Position numbers and translations under genes: made by a program
The notes under the pieces: model-generated
Database searches by the model: none
The model's input: only the letters and a program-made list of their open reading frames with translations
What the model was told of the DNA's origin: nothing
NCBI GenBank assembly: GCA_034670405.1
Contig: JAXDDX010000002.1
Span: 6,105,501-6,169,500, forward strand
Source: Hoplostethus atlanticus
Taxonomy: Eukaryota; Chordata; Actinopteri; Trachichthyiformes; Trachichthyidae
Length of the DNA: 64,000 nucleotides
Direction of reading: 5' to 3'
Shown here: piece by piece, positions 21,190-33,297 of the stretch
Position numbering within the stretch: the stretch's first letter is position 1
Layout of the letters: every line of letters starts with the position of its first letter

Positions 21190-23820
21190 CACTCATAATT
21201 GTTCTGACAATGCCTAAGATGGCTGGCTTTACAGTGCAACGCATTTCACTATGTTGGAGGTTCGGAATACAATCAAATCAGTGTACAGTCAAGTTAGGAC
21301 TGTTTCAACTTGATTTTCTAAGCATTGTTAATTACATTTGACATTAGTTCTGACAATCATCAAGTACAACGTATGGAATAAAACTTTTTTTTTTTAAATA
21401 AAAAAAAGCTTTTCACTACCAGGTGGTATTTGCTTTGTCTAGGCCTCTCATCACTTAAGCTGGATACCAGTAAATAATCAACCAGGGGTTAAGGAAGTGG
21501 GCTTGAATCTTGAGAATGATGTCAGCTTAATGAGAACCATATTGGCCTGACGGGCAGGTGGTTTGCTGAACGGGAACAAGTGAAAAACAGAGTGCATGTT
21601 TAAGAGCTGGGTGCTGGAATAATCCGGATTGATGAGTCCCGTTTGGTCAACATGTTTGTGCGCTCTGGAATGCATGAGGTTGTGGCGGCGGGCCACATTA
21701 GAGAGGCCGGCCTGGATGGCCAGATTCCTGTGGTCAGACAACGACAGAGCTTCTTGCCCCCGTTTCAGAAAAAAAGCAAAACCTCACTGATGTTTGCTGG
21801 CCTGCAGTTGACAATAAACTCTCAACTCAGAGCACACTTAGCTAGCCTTTGAATTTCCTGACCAATTTAACATAGAGGTATATATGTTCCAATATAACAA
21901 GCCTGGGTCTCATTATGTTACCCAAATGGAAAGTTGTCCATAAAAGACAGGATTTTGAAACGGACGCGTGTTAATAAGTACGAGTAAGGGCATTTCTTTC
22001 TCTGTGAATGAATGTCAGTAAGGTTCGGATCATGTGTATATTTAGATTAATAACCCACCATGTCTGCAACCTGACTGTGAACTACAGACTACATCACAGC
22101 CATGCCAAAACTAACCATTAAGGTTGTTGGGATTGTATCATTGTCCCATTCCCTTTCAAGATCATGTGACGGCAATAATTGCAGGTTATCGTGTGTATGT
22201 CTTCAGGAAATTTAAGTCCATAGAAAATTGATTTATTGGACAATGTGGCCTGTGTGTCTATGTTCAGGGCTGTTCAGGGCAAGTGAAGTTGGATTTTCTA
22301 TAAGGTAAAGCTGATTTATATAATGTTACTCTCAGGATATTCTACAATCGCACTCCATCCACATACAAATGTAATCCAGTTTGGAAGCAGCAGCCATAAT
22401 GGTCAGTGTTAGCAGAGTAATCGCAGAGGAAACATCGTGTATCAGAGTCTCTGGAACACATCCGAGACCTCAGAGGGCATTTATGCCAGTCTAAACTGGA
22501 TCCATGATCCTCTCAGCCCCAGGGGGCCAGGCCGTGGTTCTCACCCAGGGATGGTTGGCTTCCCATGGGACTTGCGTGCTCCATTCTTTGGCTCTGTCAT
22601 CCAGCCCTGGAGGCTCTTAAGGGATCGTCTAGTTTGTCTGGGTGGGGGCAGGCGGTCAGGTCTGTGGTGTCTGGGGAAATAGCGGTCTGCCGCCTTCATT
22701 CTGTAGCAAAGATCATGATCAGGGTCAAAGAAAGACATATAACAATATGTTTGCCTTTCTTCTGATGTAAACAAGAGCTTTTGATGTTTACTGTGTTTTT
22801 GGATGTGGGTTTACCATGGTTGAAAAGTGCCTTCCTGTCTGGAACTTGCGGACAACTTGTCACTAGTGTCTTTGCAGCACATCTTTACTTCCTTTTTCTT
22901 TCTTTTTCTCATTTGGAAAAGTCGCACCTCATGAGGCCGTAGAGCCCAGCGCCAAAAAATATTATTTTCCTTTATGCACTGTAACCTCTGCTGTGTTGCA
23001 GGTGTAAAATATGTTCTTAAATTGCATGGGCATTGTTCAGATCTTTGACTATTAGGTTATGTTGAATGGCCAGGCTTACAAATGGTGCAGACCAAATAGC
23101 TGCTATTACACCAAATAGTCATCCACAGCACATAGCATGACGCTGTGTGCACGAAAAGGCTTTTCATTTGAAATGAGGGCTTGCAAATTACTCACTGGCC
23201 AAAAACCAAAATTATATGAAGTGAAGCAAACCTACTGCTTTCTCGCGAATGGTAAATTCTTTTGATTCTTGCGGATGCTTTTGAAGATTTCTCCTTCCTT
23301 ATTTAAACTGTGGCAGTTTAGTGAAAGTGGTGTTTTTGGAGTAGACGGATACGGTGATTGAGATCTAATAACCACAACAAATGCCCCTACATCATTAGAG
23401 TCATTACTATAAACTCTTCTCCATTTGACAAAGGCACCAATGCCATGCAAAAACTTTATCATGGGTCAGGAAGTCATGAGTCTAAGCCCTTTATTCTTCT
23501 TCTCCCCAAATTGAAACAAATCAAACTTTTCCAAACTGACAAGCAACTGTAAAATGTTGCAACCTGCCACTCATAATGAATGACATCCCTTACCCGTTTG
23601 ACTTCAGCCAAGCTGAGGCTAATATTATTACAGATAAATAAAGAGGATGTGTAATAATCCATACATGTTATTATCCCATTATGAAATCCTAGCCTGTGGC
23701 ACAGCCCTTTGGAAACTTTTAGACTTGACTGTGTTTGCTCAGGGCCTATTAATAAACTCCCCTTTGAATGACGGAGTGTGTCCGGAGCAGACAGCACATG
23801 TCAGTGATGAGAGGGAGAGG

Positions 23821-23822
<2 letters not shown>
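21190..23822. other. Unique non-coding DNA, part conserved-looking
   Basis: No gene found. A/T runs at 21386-21410. The interval 21470-21860 is repeat-free, with AGCTTAATGAGAACC, TAATCCGGATTGATGAG (a TAATCC Otx/Pitx-like core) and GGTTGTGGCGGCGGGCC, and may be a conserved element. 22440-22700 is GC-richer and open in both strands without recognisable protein. Confidence 0.35.

Positions 23823-23892
<70 letters not shown>
23823..23892. repeat. (GA)n microsatellite
   Basis: Seventy bases of pure GA. It generates a spurious 217-codon frame when read through. Confidence 0.97.
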
Positions 23893-23895
<3 letters not shown>

Positions 23896-23980
23896 GACCA
23901 GAGAGGCAGGCTCCCCTAGCCACAGCTCTATTACTGTTTATAGAGGCAGAACACCCGAGTCCCTGCTTGTTCAGAGACAG

Positions 23981-24042
23981 AGCTCTCTCTCTCTGTCCCT
24001 CTGTCTCTCTCTGTCTCTCTCTCTCTCTCTCTGTCTGTCCCT
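23981..24042. repeat. (CT)/(CTGT) imperfect microsatellite
   Basis: CT repeats with CTGT and CCCT steps. It is the complement type of the GA tract 90 bases upstream, so the two could pair. Confidence 0.9.
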
Positions 24043-24567
24043 CCTGCTAGACCGCTGGCTGGATCGTGCCACCACACCACACCATCCTACTGCCCCCAAT
24101 ACAGTGCCCTGCTGCAGCCTCCACCCCTGTACTTTCCTCTCACACCAGCTTCCAGCCCGCCGCCACCTCATTTACTCCGGCAGTGTTGGCTTCCTCATTG
24201 GTCTCACAACCCACCTTCCTGCCCTGGTTCACTGCCCCTTACCACACTACACCCACCCTGGCTCTAATGACTTGGGAACAAAGTTTACTTTTTGCATTCA
24301 CAAAAAAAAGAGAGGAAAAGTTAATTCAAATACAAACCAGCATATGTGCGTAATAGCATGCTATCATGGGTGCAATTACACAGAAAAGAAGCAACATAAT
24401 TTGAATGTGGCCGCTTTATAATGTGACATAAGACACACCAGTATTTATGTAGCTTCTTTAAAGAATATGCCTGAATGTGGGAAACTGAGTCCTTGAGTTA
24501 CTTCACATCCAGTCACTGAGCAGGAAGGGTGTTCTTCCTCTGTGGATGTGTTTATGTCTGCTCACAG

Positions 24568-24629
24568 GCATGCAATCCAGCGTGTCTGTTTGACCTCTGG
24601 GACAGATGCGCCCATCAGACCAGTCCGAG
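24568..24629 (+). other. Possible 62-nt internal exon with near-perfect splice sites
   Basis: Acceptor TTTATGTCTGCTCACAG (AG 24566-24567) and donor TCCGAG then GTAAGTC (GT 24630-24631) are both close to consensus. Two frames are open across it, one reading ACNPACLFDLWDRCAHQTSP. The peptide is not recognised and no partner exon is evident nearby. It is the best paired splice signal in the window by eye, but isolated. Confidence 0.25.
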
Positions 24630-25002
24630 GTAAGTCTGGGTGGAGGAATTCCAACCCTGCCACCAGGAATGCTTTTCCCCAACCCTCCACATTCCGACGG
24701 GAGATGCTACACATTCCCAGAGGTTTTACCCCGAGAGACATCACGTTGGCCGTCTCTCTGCAATAACCGCCCCTGACACGGCGTTCAAAGCTAAAAGCCT
24801 TAATCAAAGGCTAGACTATGGTAGGGAGAAGTATTTGGCCCCTGTTGGACTCGTCAACCGAGTATCTTTTGATCCCAAGGCGGGGATGAGTAACAGGCCA
24901 AAATAGAGACAGAGATGCTGTCTACTGTGTGGCGATCACGCTCCTCTTTTATGAGTCAAGTAAAAGAGGAGCCAAGTAGCGGAGGATGTGATATCGGCTA
25001 AC

Positions 25003-25022
25003 ACACACACACACACACACAC
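25003..25022. repeat. (CA)n microsatellite
   Basis: Ten CA units. Confidence 0.93.
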
Positions 25023-25261
25023 ATAGATGCTTGTAGCCGTGTATGGTTGTACACCTCTTCCTCATTTGTATTTGGTACAGTACATTGCAGGCACTAACAA
25101 TAGAACACACCTGTTGGTCATTACTTCAGAGACACCAGACACCATGCAGGCACACCGGGCTCACTCCCAGAATTCCCACTGGGGGCCCTGGCCCCTGCTG
25201 ACACATACAGTAGCGTGTGGAGAGAGACACTTTCTAGACAGATGTACACACACCCGCGGGG

Positions 25262-25314
25262 CACACACACACACACTCGCACATTCACATGTACGTCCAC
25301 ACACTTTAACACAC

Positions 25315-25345
<31 letters not shown>

Positions 25346-25346
25346 C
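25262..25346. repeat. (CA)n-rich tract
   Basis: Imperfect CA at 25262-25315, then pure CA at about 25318-25346. Confidence 0.92.
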
Positions 25347-25587
25347 CAGTAAGTAGCAGTGACCAACAGGCTTCCCTGTGTTTGAGAATCACTGAGTCAT
25401 TTAGTCTTGAGTCCGTCCATCCATCCGCACATCCCTCCAGCCCCAAAAAAGGCATCATACTGGATGTCCCGGGGGGTGGAAGGCCCACACAGGCGGAGCT
25501 AGAGACTGAAACAAGCCTTGGGGTGGAGAGTGTAAAAGTCACATTCACATAATACATACACGCAAGTAGATATGCACACAAACATTG

Positions 25588-25609
25588 ACACACACACACA
25601 CACACACAA
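25588..25609. repeat. (CA)n microsatellite
   Basis: Eleven CA units ending in AAACTCC. Confidence 0.92.
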
Positions 25610-26395
25610 AACTCCTCCTGAAAGTTCCTACATCGTCCTACGTCACCAGTGTCCCCAATGGGCTGTTGTACAAATGACACAAACAAAAGATTAACAGATT
25701 AACAGGTTCAACACAAATAGGGAAGCATGGCACACATCCACTCCCCCCCTGCAGCAGCCCACCTCCCCTGAATGAGACCACCATGAGGACTGGCAATTCA
25801 GCGCTTCATAGTTGGACCATTCAACAGTTATCTTGGACCACCAACATTGGTCTCGCCCATCCTCTGCTCCTCTCTACTTGTGCTACCAGGTCTCCTGCCA
25901 GCGCCACCCACGGTCAGAGTGCAGTCCCCTGGGAGGTGGACTGGGAAAGCCCCACTTTTGAGCCAGATCTGAAATGGCACACTAGTCTCTGGGGTATTTC
26001 AATTTAAAACAAGCAAAAAGGTTTTCTTGAACTAAAACTTTGGTTGAATGTATGAGAACTAAACGTTTAGGGTATTGCAGCGTTTCATCATTTTAATGCT
26101 GTATGTTATAAAATGTTGGCCACTATCTTTCATGTTATAAAAAAGTAAGATGATAGCTGTTTCTTTCAAGTTGCTTTGTATAATTTGGATGTTATTCTTC
26201 TAACCATCTTGTGTCCCAAATTCTGGCATGAATAAAGGCACATTTTACCAACAGACTGGGGATGTGAGTAGCTAACCCAAATCAGAGCAATAAGAAAACA
26301 TTGCTTGATTGTCTATGAACATTTGTCAGCTTAGTGCTCACAATTAATTTACAGTCCATCCACTTACAAAAACCAAACCCCATCCTCTTTTGTCA
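25610..26395. other. Unique non-coding DNA
   Basis: A GC-richer part (25740-26000) passes into AT-rich DNA. No gene or repeat family recognised. Confidence 0.5.
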
Positions 26396-26880
26396 TCCAC
26401 AGAAATCAATTTAGGAACCAGAGAATGGCCTCTCTGGCCCACTCATTATCCTAGCACACGATGTAGCATTTGTAATTCTCGTGTAATCAAAATTGTCATT
26501 GATGTGTGCTCTCGTCCCTCTGGCAAGGCAATTCATGAAACATAGAGGTAATCACAATAACTGTGTAGTGACAGAATATGCTGATTATGTGATTAAGTGT
26601 GCATGTAATTGGCATTATTGTTATTTTTAGCTGGAAGTTAATTGCTAATGGAGATCCTAGTAATTGGATCACCGAATGGCAACACTGCAAATCTATTAGC
26701 TCCTAATAATTGCTGCAAAGTGAGAACAGAGAGAGTGGGTGTAAGGTGTTTATGGGGGATAAGTAGCTGTCTCTGTGATGCAGAGGGGATACAGATAGCA
26801 TATTTGTCAAATTTTAAATTTGCAGCATTACACATAAAATGGGAAAGGTGTAAAGTGAATATGATAGTATGACCCAAAGG
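26396..26880. promoter_or_regulatory. Candidate conserved non-coding element
   Basis: Long repeat-free AT-rich block rich in homeodomain-type cores: GTGTAATC, GTAATTGGC, GTTAATTGCTAATGG, CTAGTAATTGG, CTAATAATTGC, and TTGTCATTGATG. Composition and motif density match typical fish or vertebrate developmental enhancers. Conservation is not tested. Confidence 0.38.
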
Positions 26881-27189
26881 TGGCAGTTCAAGGGTTTTTA
26901 GTTGGTTTCAAGTATTTGTACTACCCAGGAAGTCGATTTAAAGCTCATTAAAATGTCTCAGATTGCAAATATTACCTGTTTAGTGAAATTAAGATAGAAA
27001 TATGAATTCAGTGAGCTGCCATGAAAAACCTGCACCTTCAATGTATCTTTAAATGTGTAGGATTTGTTACAGACCTCACATAGCGTCCATCTATGAGGAA
27101 GGAATGGATGTGCTGGAGGTGCTGATTAAGAAGGAAGAAGAGAGGAGAGGGCATCAGCAAGCACAGGAGAATGAATATGCACACAAGAG

Positions 27190-27283
27190 GCAAAGAGATT
27201 GGCTCAGACAGAGGGAGGGAGACAGAAAGAGAGCGAGAGAGACTGAGTGTGAGAGAGAGAGAGAGACAGAGAGAGACAGGGGC
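27190..27283. repeat. (GA)/(GACA)-rich purine tract
   Basis: Imperfect GA with ACAGA and CGAGA units. Confidence 0.88.
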
Positions 27284-27351
27284 CTGTGCTGTATCATTTG
27301 ACAGGGGACCTCTCCAGTGCTATCAGATGGAGGCGTCACAGTGATCAGTCT

Positions 27352-27352
<1 letters not shown>

Positions 27353-27386
<34 letters not shown>

Positions 27387-27402
27387 GCACATACACAATC
27401 TC

Positions 27403-27444
<42 letters not shown>
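27353..27444. repeat. Compound (CA)n ... (CT)n microsatellite
   Basis: CA run at about 27353-27382, CGCACGCACATACACAA bridge, then CT run at 27399-27444 with one CG step. Confidence 0.95.
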
Positions 27445-27446
<2 letters not shown>

Positions 27447-27634
27447 CATACAGAGCAGGGCCCAGCCACTAGCTGATAGAACAGGTCCATTAGGATCCTG
27501 CTATCGGCCACCACAGAGAGAGATTGAAAGGCCCTGATAGCTGCCCTGTGATCCCCACAGTCCCGGGAAAATCACTCTCTATCAGTCATTGGATCCCTTC
27601 CTTGAGACAGAGGGAAGAGAGGGAAGAAGGGAGA

Positions 27635-27637
<3 letters not shown>

Positions 27638-27673
<36 letters not shown>
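27638..27673. repeat. (GA)n microsatellite
   Basis: About 36 bases of GA within a broader purine-rich strand (27600-27795). Confidence 0.94.
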
Positions 27674-27680
<7 letters not shown>

Positions 27681-27795
27681 GCAGGTTATAAACATAGCGA
27701 GAGGTAAGGAGGGTAAACAGAGAGGAGAAGAAGAGAGAGAACGAGGGAGGCTGGGCAGACAGGGCAAAAGGAAAGAGACAGACAGAGACAGAGAA

Positions 27796-28340
27796 TAATA
27801 GTGTCCGCTTGTTTTCTGAGCCTTTGTCTTATTTCCTACATGCTGTTTCCCAGGGCAGATAGTGGTAGATATAAGGGATGGCACATGAGCCCCTCTAAGT
27901 CAAAGCTTGCACAATCACACAGAATCGAATCACATTCAACTACCACCCAGCGCCACGATTTTATGCATCATAAAATGACACAATACGTAAAGATTTCAGA
28001 TGAAGAAATTTGTGCTTGCCCGGCAGAGCAGCTATCCATCCTTTTAGTCATCCACTTTGTTCTTTGGCCACTGTCTCCTTCTCGGCGCCTGGGGAAATCC
28101 AGTCATTTAGGCTGCAGGGCAGGAGGTCTGCAGGCCAGGCCAGAGCAGGGTGTAGGACAGGACAGGACAGGGGACTGGGGTACAAAGGCATGTCCTTGTA
28201 TGGGCAGGCACTTGACTGGCGTGGCAGGGGCCAGCTCGGTGGTGCTAAGCCTGGGTATGGCCTCCTATCAGTGGGGACACAGGAGAGGCCAGATCTAGGG
28301 CGCTTAGTGGATGACTTCCAGAGAGCAGACCAGGATAAAC
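27796..28340. other. Unique DNA, GC-richer at 28080-28300
   Basis: No gene recognised. (GGACA)-type short tandem at 28157-28175. Open frames on both strands here lack domains. Confidence 0.45.
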
Positions 28341-28341
28341 T

Positions 28342-28420
28342 TTGTGTGTGTGTGTGTGTGTGTGTGAGGGTGTGGGTAGAGTAGGGTTTAGAAACTCTGC
28401 ATGTGCACATTTGTGTGTGC

Positions 28421-28457
<37 letters not shown>
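28342..28457. repeat. Two (GT)n microsatellites
   Basis: GT at about 28342-28366 and a longer pure run at about 28421-28457, with further imperfect GT to 28515. Confidence 0.94.
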
Positions 28458-28458
<1 letters not shown>

Positions 28459-28559
28459 ATACGTGCATGCATAAGTGTGTATGTGATTGAACCTGTGTGT
28501 GTGTACGTGTGTGCGTGACTTTGTGTTTGTTCTGCATGTACGCAGCACCTATGTGTCTG

Positions 28560-29000
28560 CATATGTTTGGGGTAGCGCGCAGCGGGGGGGGGGTGGTCAT
28601 TTGAGTCACTCTCATGTCGTCAAGACGTTGGACCAGGAACGGATGACTGATTGACTCATATTAGGTGGAAACCACAGAGGTCTGGAGGAGGTTGGAGTTG
28701 TCTATCTGGCATCTGATTGAGCGAATGACTCATGCAGATTGAAATAGCCAGTCTGAGTTGGCTTCACTTGAGTTGAGTGACTCTGGATATAAAAGTTTTT
28801 AATTGCCGTGTGTACGTTTGTGCGCGCGCATGTGCATGACTGCGAGTGTATGCGAGTGAGTCTGCTGTCCTCTGTGTGATAGGGTATGAGGTAGAGGCAA
28901 AAAGCATTGTCTCTGGGATTTAGGCTGCTCTAATAACACCTTGCCATTGAGAGGCTAATGAAGCATGTCTGCTCTCCTCATCCTGACAGAGAATGAGAGG

Positions 29001-29008
<8 letters not shown>
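28560..29008. other. Unique non-coding DNA
   Basis: Contains a nine-G run near 28584 and alternating CG/CA (GTGCGCGCGCATGTGC near 28820). No gene seen. Confidence 0.5.

Positions 29009-29054
<46 letters not shown>
29009..29054. repeat. (CA)n microsatellite
   Basis: About 23 CA units. Confidence 0.96.
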
Positions 29055-29055
<1 letters not shown>

Positions 29056-29399
29056 ACACTCGTGCATACACACATACAGAATGAGACCTCTATAGAGGTC
29101 ACTATAGTGATCGCGATTTCACATATCTTTTGTACATCTGCAATACAAGGAAACAAAGGGAAATCAAGCAAGAATGACAGCGGTATCGCAGCAGTCTGTC
29201 TCTGTGCTTTGACTGTAAGGGTCGGTGGGTTTGTGGCACTCAGACTTCAGGATGCCTCTCATTCTGCCTGGGGGGCCTGTTTGAAGAGCAAGAGCTGATG
29301 AGGCTTCAATGTGAAGCCACATAGTGGTTTAACGGTGCAACTAATATCCCAAGTCCCAGAGTCGACCCAGCCAAAGTACCAATTCCACGGAACGGTAGA

Positions 29400-29815
29400 T
29401 TTCTATTAATTAAATCATAATTGGGTTTTATATATTTATTTGGTGGAGACATTGGCAGAGAGAGGAGTAAGATTAGGCAGAGATTTGCATGTAAAATGTA
29501 CGAGCTTCATTACACTACCTTGGCAAAGACGGAATAATTCGCCTGCCTGCGGGGCACACAGATGGCTCTGTATGTTTGCTAATTTGCTCCCCTTTCAAGG
29601 TCATTAGTTCTGTTTGGGGAACTATCAAAAAGTTTATTTGAGGTGGGTAAGTTCCTGAGACATTCGGCATGTGACAGCTCCTTTGTTGCAGGGCTGAAGA
29701 TTAAGAGCAAATTTACGTTACAGTGTCAAGGATCAGAACAATGCAATGCTCAGCCTGGCACATTCTGCTGAATTAGTGAGACAATCAAATATAATCCCTG
29801 GCAATGAGACGTCTG
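29400..29815. promoter_or_regulatory. Candidate conserved non-coding element with octamer site
   Basis: Repeat-free block holding a perfect POU octamer ATTTGCAT (29483-29490), GGAATAATTCG, GCTAATTTGC and TGAATTAGTGAG. Its middle contains a possible exon (29600-29646). Enhancer status is inferred from composition. Confidence 0.38.
29600..29646 (+). other. Possible 47-nt exon inside the conserved-looking block
   Basis: Acceptor TTTGCTCCCCTTTCAAG (AG 29598-29599) and donor GAGGTGG then GTAAGTT (GT 29647-29648). One frame is open (SLVLFGELSKSLFEV). Not recognised. It could be a regulated or poison-type exon, or chance. Confidence 0.15.
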
Positions 29816-29818
29816 GCG

Positions 29819-29862
29819 GAAAAAATACAAATACAAATACAAAATATTAATAAAAAAAATCA
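29819..29862. repeat. A-rich (ATACAA)n-type simple repeat
   Basis: Three ATACAA units followed by A-rich sequence with ATTAATAAAAAAAAT. Confidence 0.8.
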
Positions 29863-30099
29863 AGATATCAAAACATCTAAACGCAACATATCATAAGGTA
29901 AATCTAGAGACACCCAGTACACAATATAATAATAACAAATATAAATTCATAGCTTCAACATGCAAACCTGTGTAACTCAGCAGTCTACTCATTCTCATAC
30001 GTGATATGTTGTTCTCTCCACATGTTGTTCTCACCAACACTAATGAGTACTGTACAGACATAGTCTAGTACCTGGACATCACCTAAACAGCACCCTGCC

Positions 30100-30400
30100 G
30101 TGTCTCTATAGCTCATTACTCAGCGGTGGTCTAGGAAGCGGAATCAATTTTTCAAAGTGCAATTTTCACCTATTTCTCTTCCCTCTTTCGACAGGTCCTG
30201 TTTAGTTTTTTTGTCCAGGAAATGAGTTTTGACATAATGGATTTTTGCCCAGCATTACATAAACACTGACCCGACCCGGCTGCTAAGGCTTTGTTTGCCC
30301 AAAGACCTACCAGCTTTCCTGTCAATAACATCTGGTTGTAAATAATCTAGATACATTACGTGTTTTTTAAATATTTATTACAAACAAAATATTTGTCTCT
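30100..30400. promoter_or_regulatory. Candidate conserved element containing a very strong acceptor
   Basis: Repeat-free block. A long pyrimidine tract ends at CTCTTCCCTCTTTCGACAG (AG 30193-30194). The frame that follows is open for 24 codons (begins VLFSFFVQEMSFDIMDF) and ends at a TGA at 30267-30269, with no clear donor. CCGACCCGGCTGCTAAGG and CTGTCAATAAC also occur. It could be an enhancer, a terminal exon or neither. Confidence 0.25.
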
Positions 30401-31363
30401 CAGTGAGCTATGCATTTTTCGCCGGCAAAAGCCAAACAAAACGCACTGATTTAAAGTAGCTGAAAAATACATCCCTATTCATCGTCATGTGTTGTTATGT
30501 CGAGGAAACATATGAGAAGTATTATGAAGCTGCACGCCACACAGCTTGCTGTCCTGTTTCTTGTTCTTTGTAGTTTGATTCTGAAACCTCGATTCATGGA
30601 GTTGCTTGACAACTATCATTTCCAATATCGTCTTTAAAAATTGAGTGGCTACTTTAAACAAAGACCTGAGATAAAAGACTGCAAAAGCGACTGAATCCGC
30701 AAAAAATCAATGCCATGTCAGCATATTGCACAGTTTGAAATATATATGTATGTGATACTAGATTGGTCACGTCTTGTCAGTGGAATTGATTTAAAAACCC
30801 AAGAACACAATAGGACGTGTTAACTAGAGAATAAGAGAGATAGTTGTGGGCGTGATTCTTCTGAGTATATGGTGCTACTGCAAGTGTGATAATTCAAAAT
30901 GAGCATGTCGAATTCTCTGTCTTCTGAGATAGGCAATAGTACTTTGTCTTATAGGGCTATGTTTCATTTAATAATGAAATAGACGAGGGAAAAAGTTTAA
31001 TCAGCCTGGGTATTACTGAGGATATAGTGCAGACAGTCTTGCATAGTAGACACAGAATAAAAAGAATCGATTTTATTACCATCTAACTGCAATTAGTTTA
31101 ACCCTTTTATCTCTCACCATTTGTAACGCTATTTGGACCATTTCACAGAGCCTGGAAATTCAGGCAGTGAGAGTGAAATTGATATAGAGAGGGAGATACC
31201 ATCAGCCCAGAGGGAAAGGGCCGGGTGGGGAGTGGGGGGCCCTCTTTATTTCACAGTCTGTCCTCATGACTTAAATCCACCTAGTAGCCACAGAGGAATC
31301 TTACACCACATCATTTTTCCTCTCATGAATCAAAGCGCAATGAGCTTGGAGAGTGAAAGTCAG
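30401..31363. other. AT-rich unique DNA
   Basis: No gene or repeat family recognised. A GC-richer patch lies at 31190-31250. Confidence 0.5.

Positions 31364-31446
<83 letters not shown>
31364..31446. repeat. (CTAT)n tetranucleotide microsatellite
   Basis: About 21 uninterrupted CTAT units. Confidence 0.98.
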
Positions 31447-32825
31447 TTGCTCCCAGATACATGGTCAGTACAAACGGCTTGCATGAACATCTGTCCTCTC
31501 GGCCTTATTCACAACTGTCCCATACAGATTTGACCTTAAAGGCTGTGGTAGACAGGCCTTGATATAAAATACTTCCTGTTATTCTTCATGAGAGACTCAG
31601 GAGATAGAAATTAAAATATTCTCTTTCCAAATAATATTATGACTAAGACATCTTATTAGCATACAGTGCAGTGAAGGAGTCTTTAATGAAGGTATCAGAA
31701 GGATCTTATTGTCTGGGGATTAACACTTTCTTTTTCTTAAAAGCCATTATTCAACATTGACTAATGAATGTATTTTATTTATTTGTGTTATTTTTGGTCT
31801 TTTCTTCATGTTAATTGGCTGCTTCCATATTTCTTCTTTTCTTTTTTCAAAATAGGGCATTGCAATTACTTCAATTTTTTGCTGCATAATTAGAGGTTAG
31901 ATTTGTTTATTTCAATGCAACTTTAAACTCTAGATTGACAATGAGAGAAGAATAATATCGGTGGTGAACTCATCGGTGTTACTGTTGGGCCCTTGCAAAA
32001 AAAATAAAAAGCAATCGTAATCATAAATAAATTTAACCGTGCCATGTTGGCCAACAATTGGTCGACTACATATAGGATATACTGCATACCGCACACAAGC
32101 AACGAAAATACATGATGTATATACGTTTAAGAAGCAGGGCATAAACCGCAGATATTTGTCACTATATGACTGGAGGCAATAAACTAGCTGTAAAAAATAG
32201 AAGTTGGTGACAGAATCAGGTGATTACAGAGAATCTTCACAGTTGCCAACATAAGGTGAGGGCCAGAGAAATAAATAAATACACAGACAGAGATAGAGGC
32301 TGTTAGAAACTACCTAGCCACTCCATGAAAGACTAGTTCACAAATACTCCATTTTCTGTCTTCCATAACCGAACCGGTTAACCACACAGATATTTTCCCC
32401 AATAGTGTAGTCCTACAGTCCCACATTTGTCAATTGAAATCATTTCTCAATGGAGTTATGAATGCACAAGTATTACTGTACAATAGGAAACGTGTATTTG
32501 TTCAAAAACAGGGAGTTGTTGTGCTTTTGCTTCCTGAATATTCCAACTCTCCGTTTGGGAAACTCCCCTGACTCACTATCACTAGGGAAGATATAGTATA
32601 CGGTGATTTATTCTGGTCCGAGGTCAAATGTTAAAGACTGCACAAACTTCCTGGTTTGTGAGTGAATACAGAAAAAAGCTCTCACATACTCAGAACAGCC
32701 ATATGATGTGACTGAATTAAAAATAACTACAGCAAAAAGGGTATTAGGTATATTATATTAGGATTATTGATAAAGAAGAATGGCAACAAATCACTATATT
32801 CACGTTTTCCAATGACACAAAGGAG
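31447..32825. other. AT-rich unique DNA
   Basis: Featureless apart from a good lone donor-like site (AACATAAG then GTGAGG at 32256) without a strong partner acceptor. Confidence 0.5.
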
Positions 32826-32856
<31 letters not shown>

Positions 32857-32881
32857 CATGCGTGCGTGTGTGTGTGTGTGT
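32826..32881. repeat. (GT)n microsatellite
   Basis: Two GT runs separated by GCGTGCATGCGTGC. Confidence 0.95.
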
Positions 32882-32975
32882 GACTAGCTAGGCTCTAATG
32901 GCCTTGTGTGTGAGATAGGCCAGACTGTGCTGCTCTGACAGTGAAAAGAGGATAACAGGGAGATGAGGAGCAGAG

Positions 32976-32979
32976 AGAA

Positions 32980-33010
<31 letters not shown>

Positions 33011-33021
33011 AAGAGAGAGAG
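32976..33021. repeat. (GA)n with GAAA units
   Basis: Purine tract of GA with AAAG steps. A second purine tract with eight G lies at 33120-33165. Confidence 0.9.
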
Positions 33022-33297
33022 GCACTCAGACACTCATTAGCCACCAGACGCTATCTGGAGTGTGTCAATAGAGTCATGTTAGTGGGGGTGTTAAAGCATT
33101 GACCAAGATACGCTGAGAGAGGCAGAGAAAGACAGAGGGGGGGGAGGGGGAGAGAAGGATAGGGAGAGCTCCCCCACCATTGCAGCACCTGTCACACCTT
33201 GAGATAATCATCCATCATGCCTCGCCAGTGACTGGAGAGTGTGTGGTCCTTTTTAATGGCCGCCATTGACACGATTCGTCTTCCCCGCCACCCACAG

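Noticed and set aside
23768-24421. 217-codon plus-strand frame
   Set aside because: The first third is a translated (GA)n tract and the next part a translated (CT)n tract. The remainder is unremarkable.
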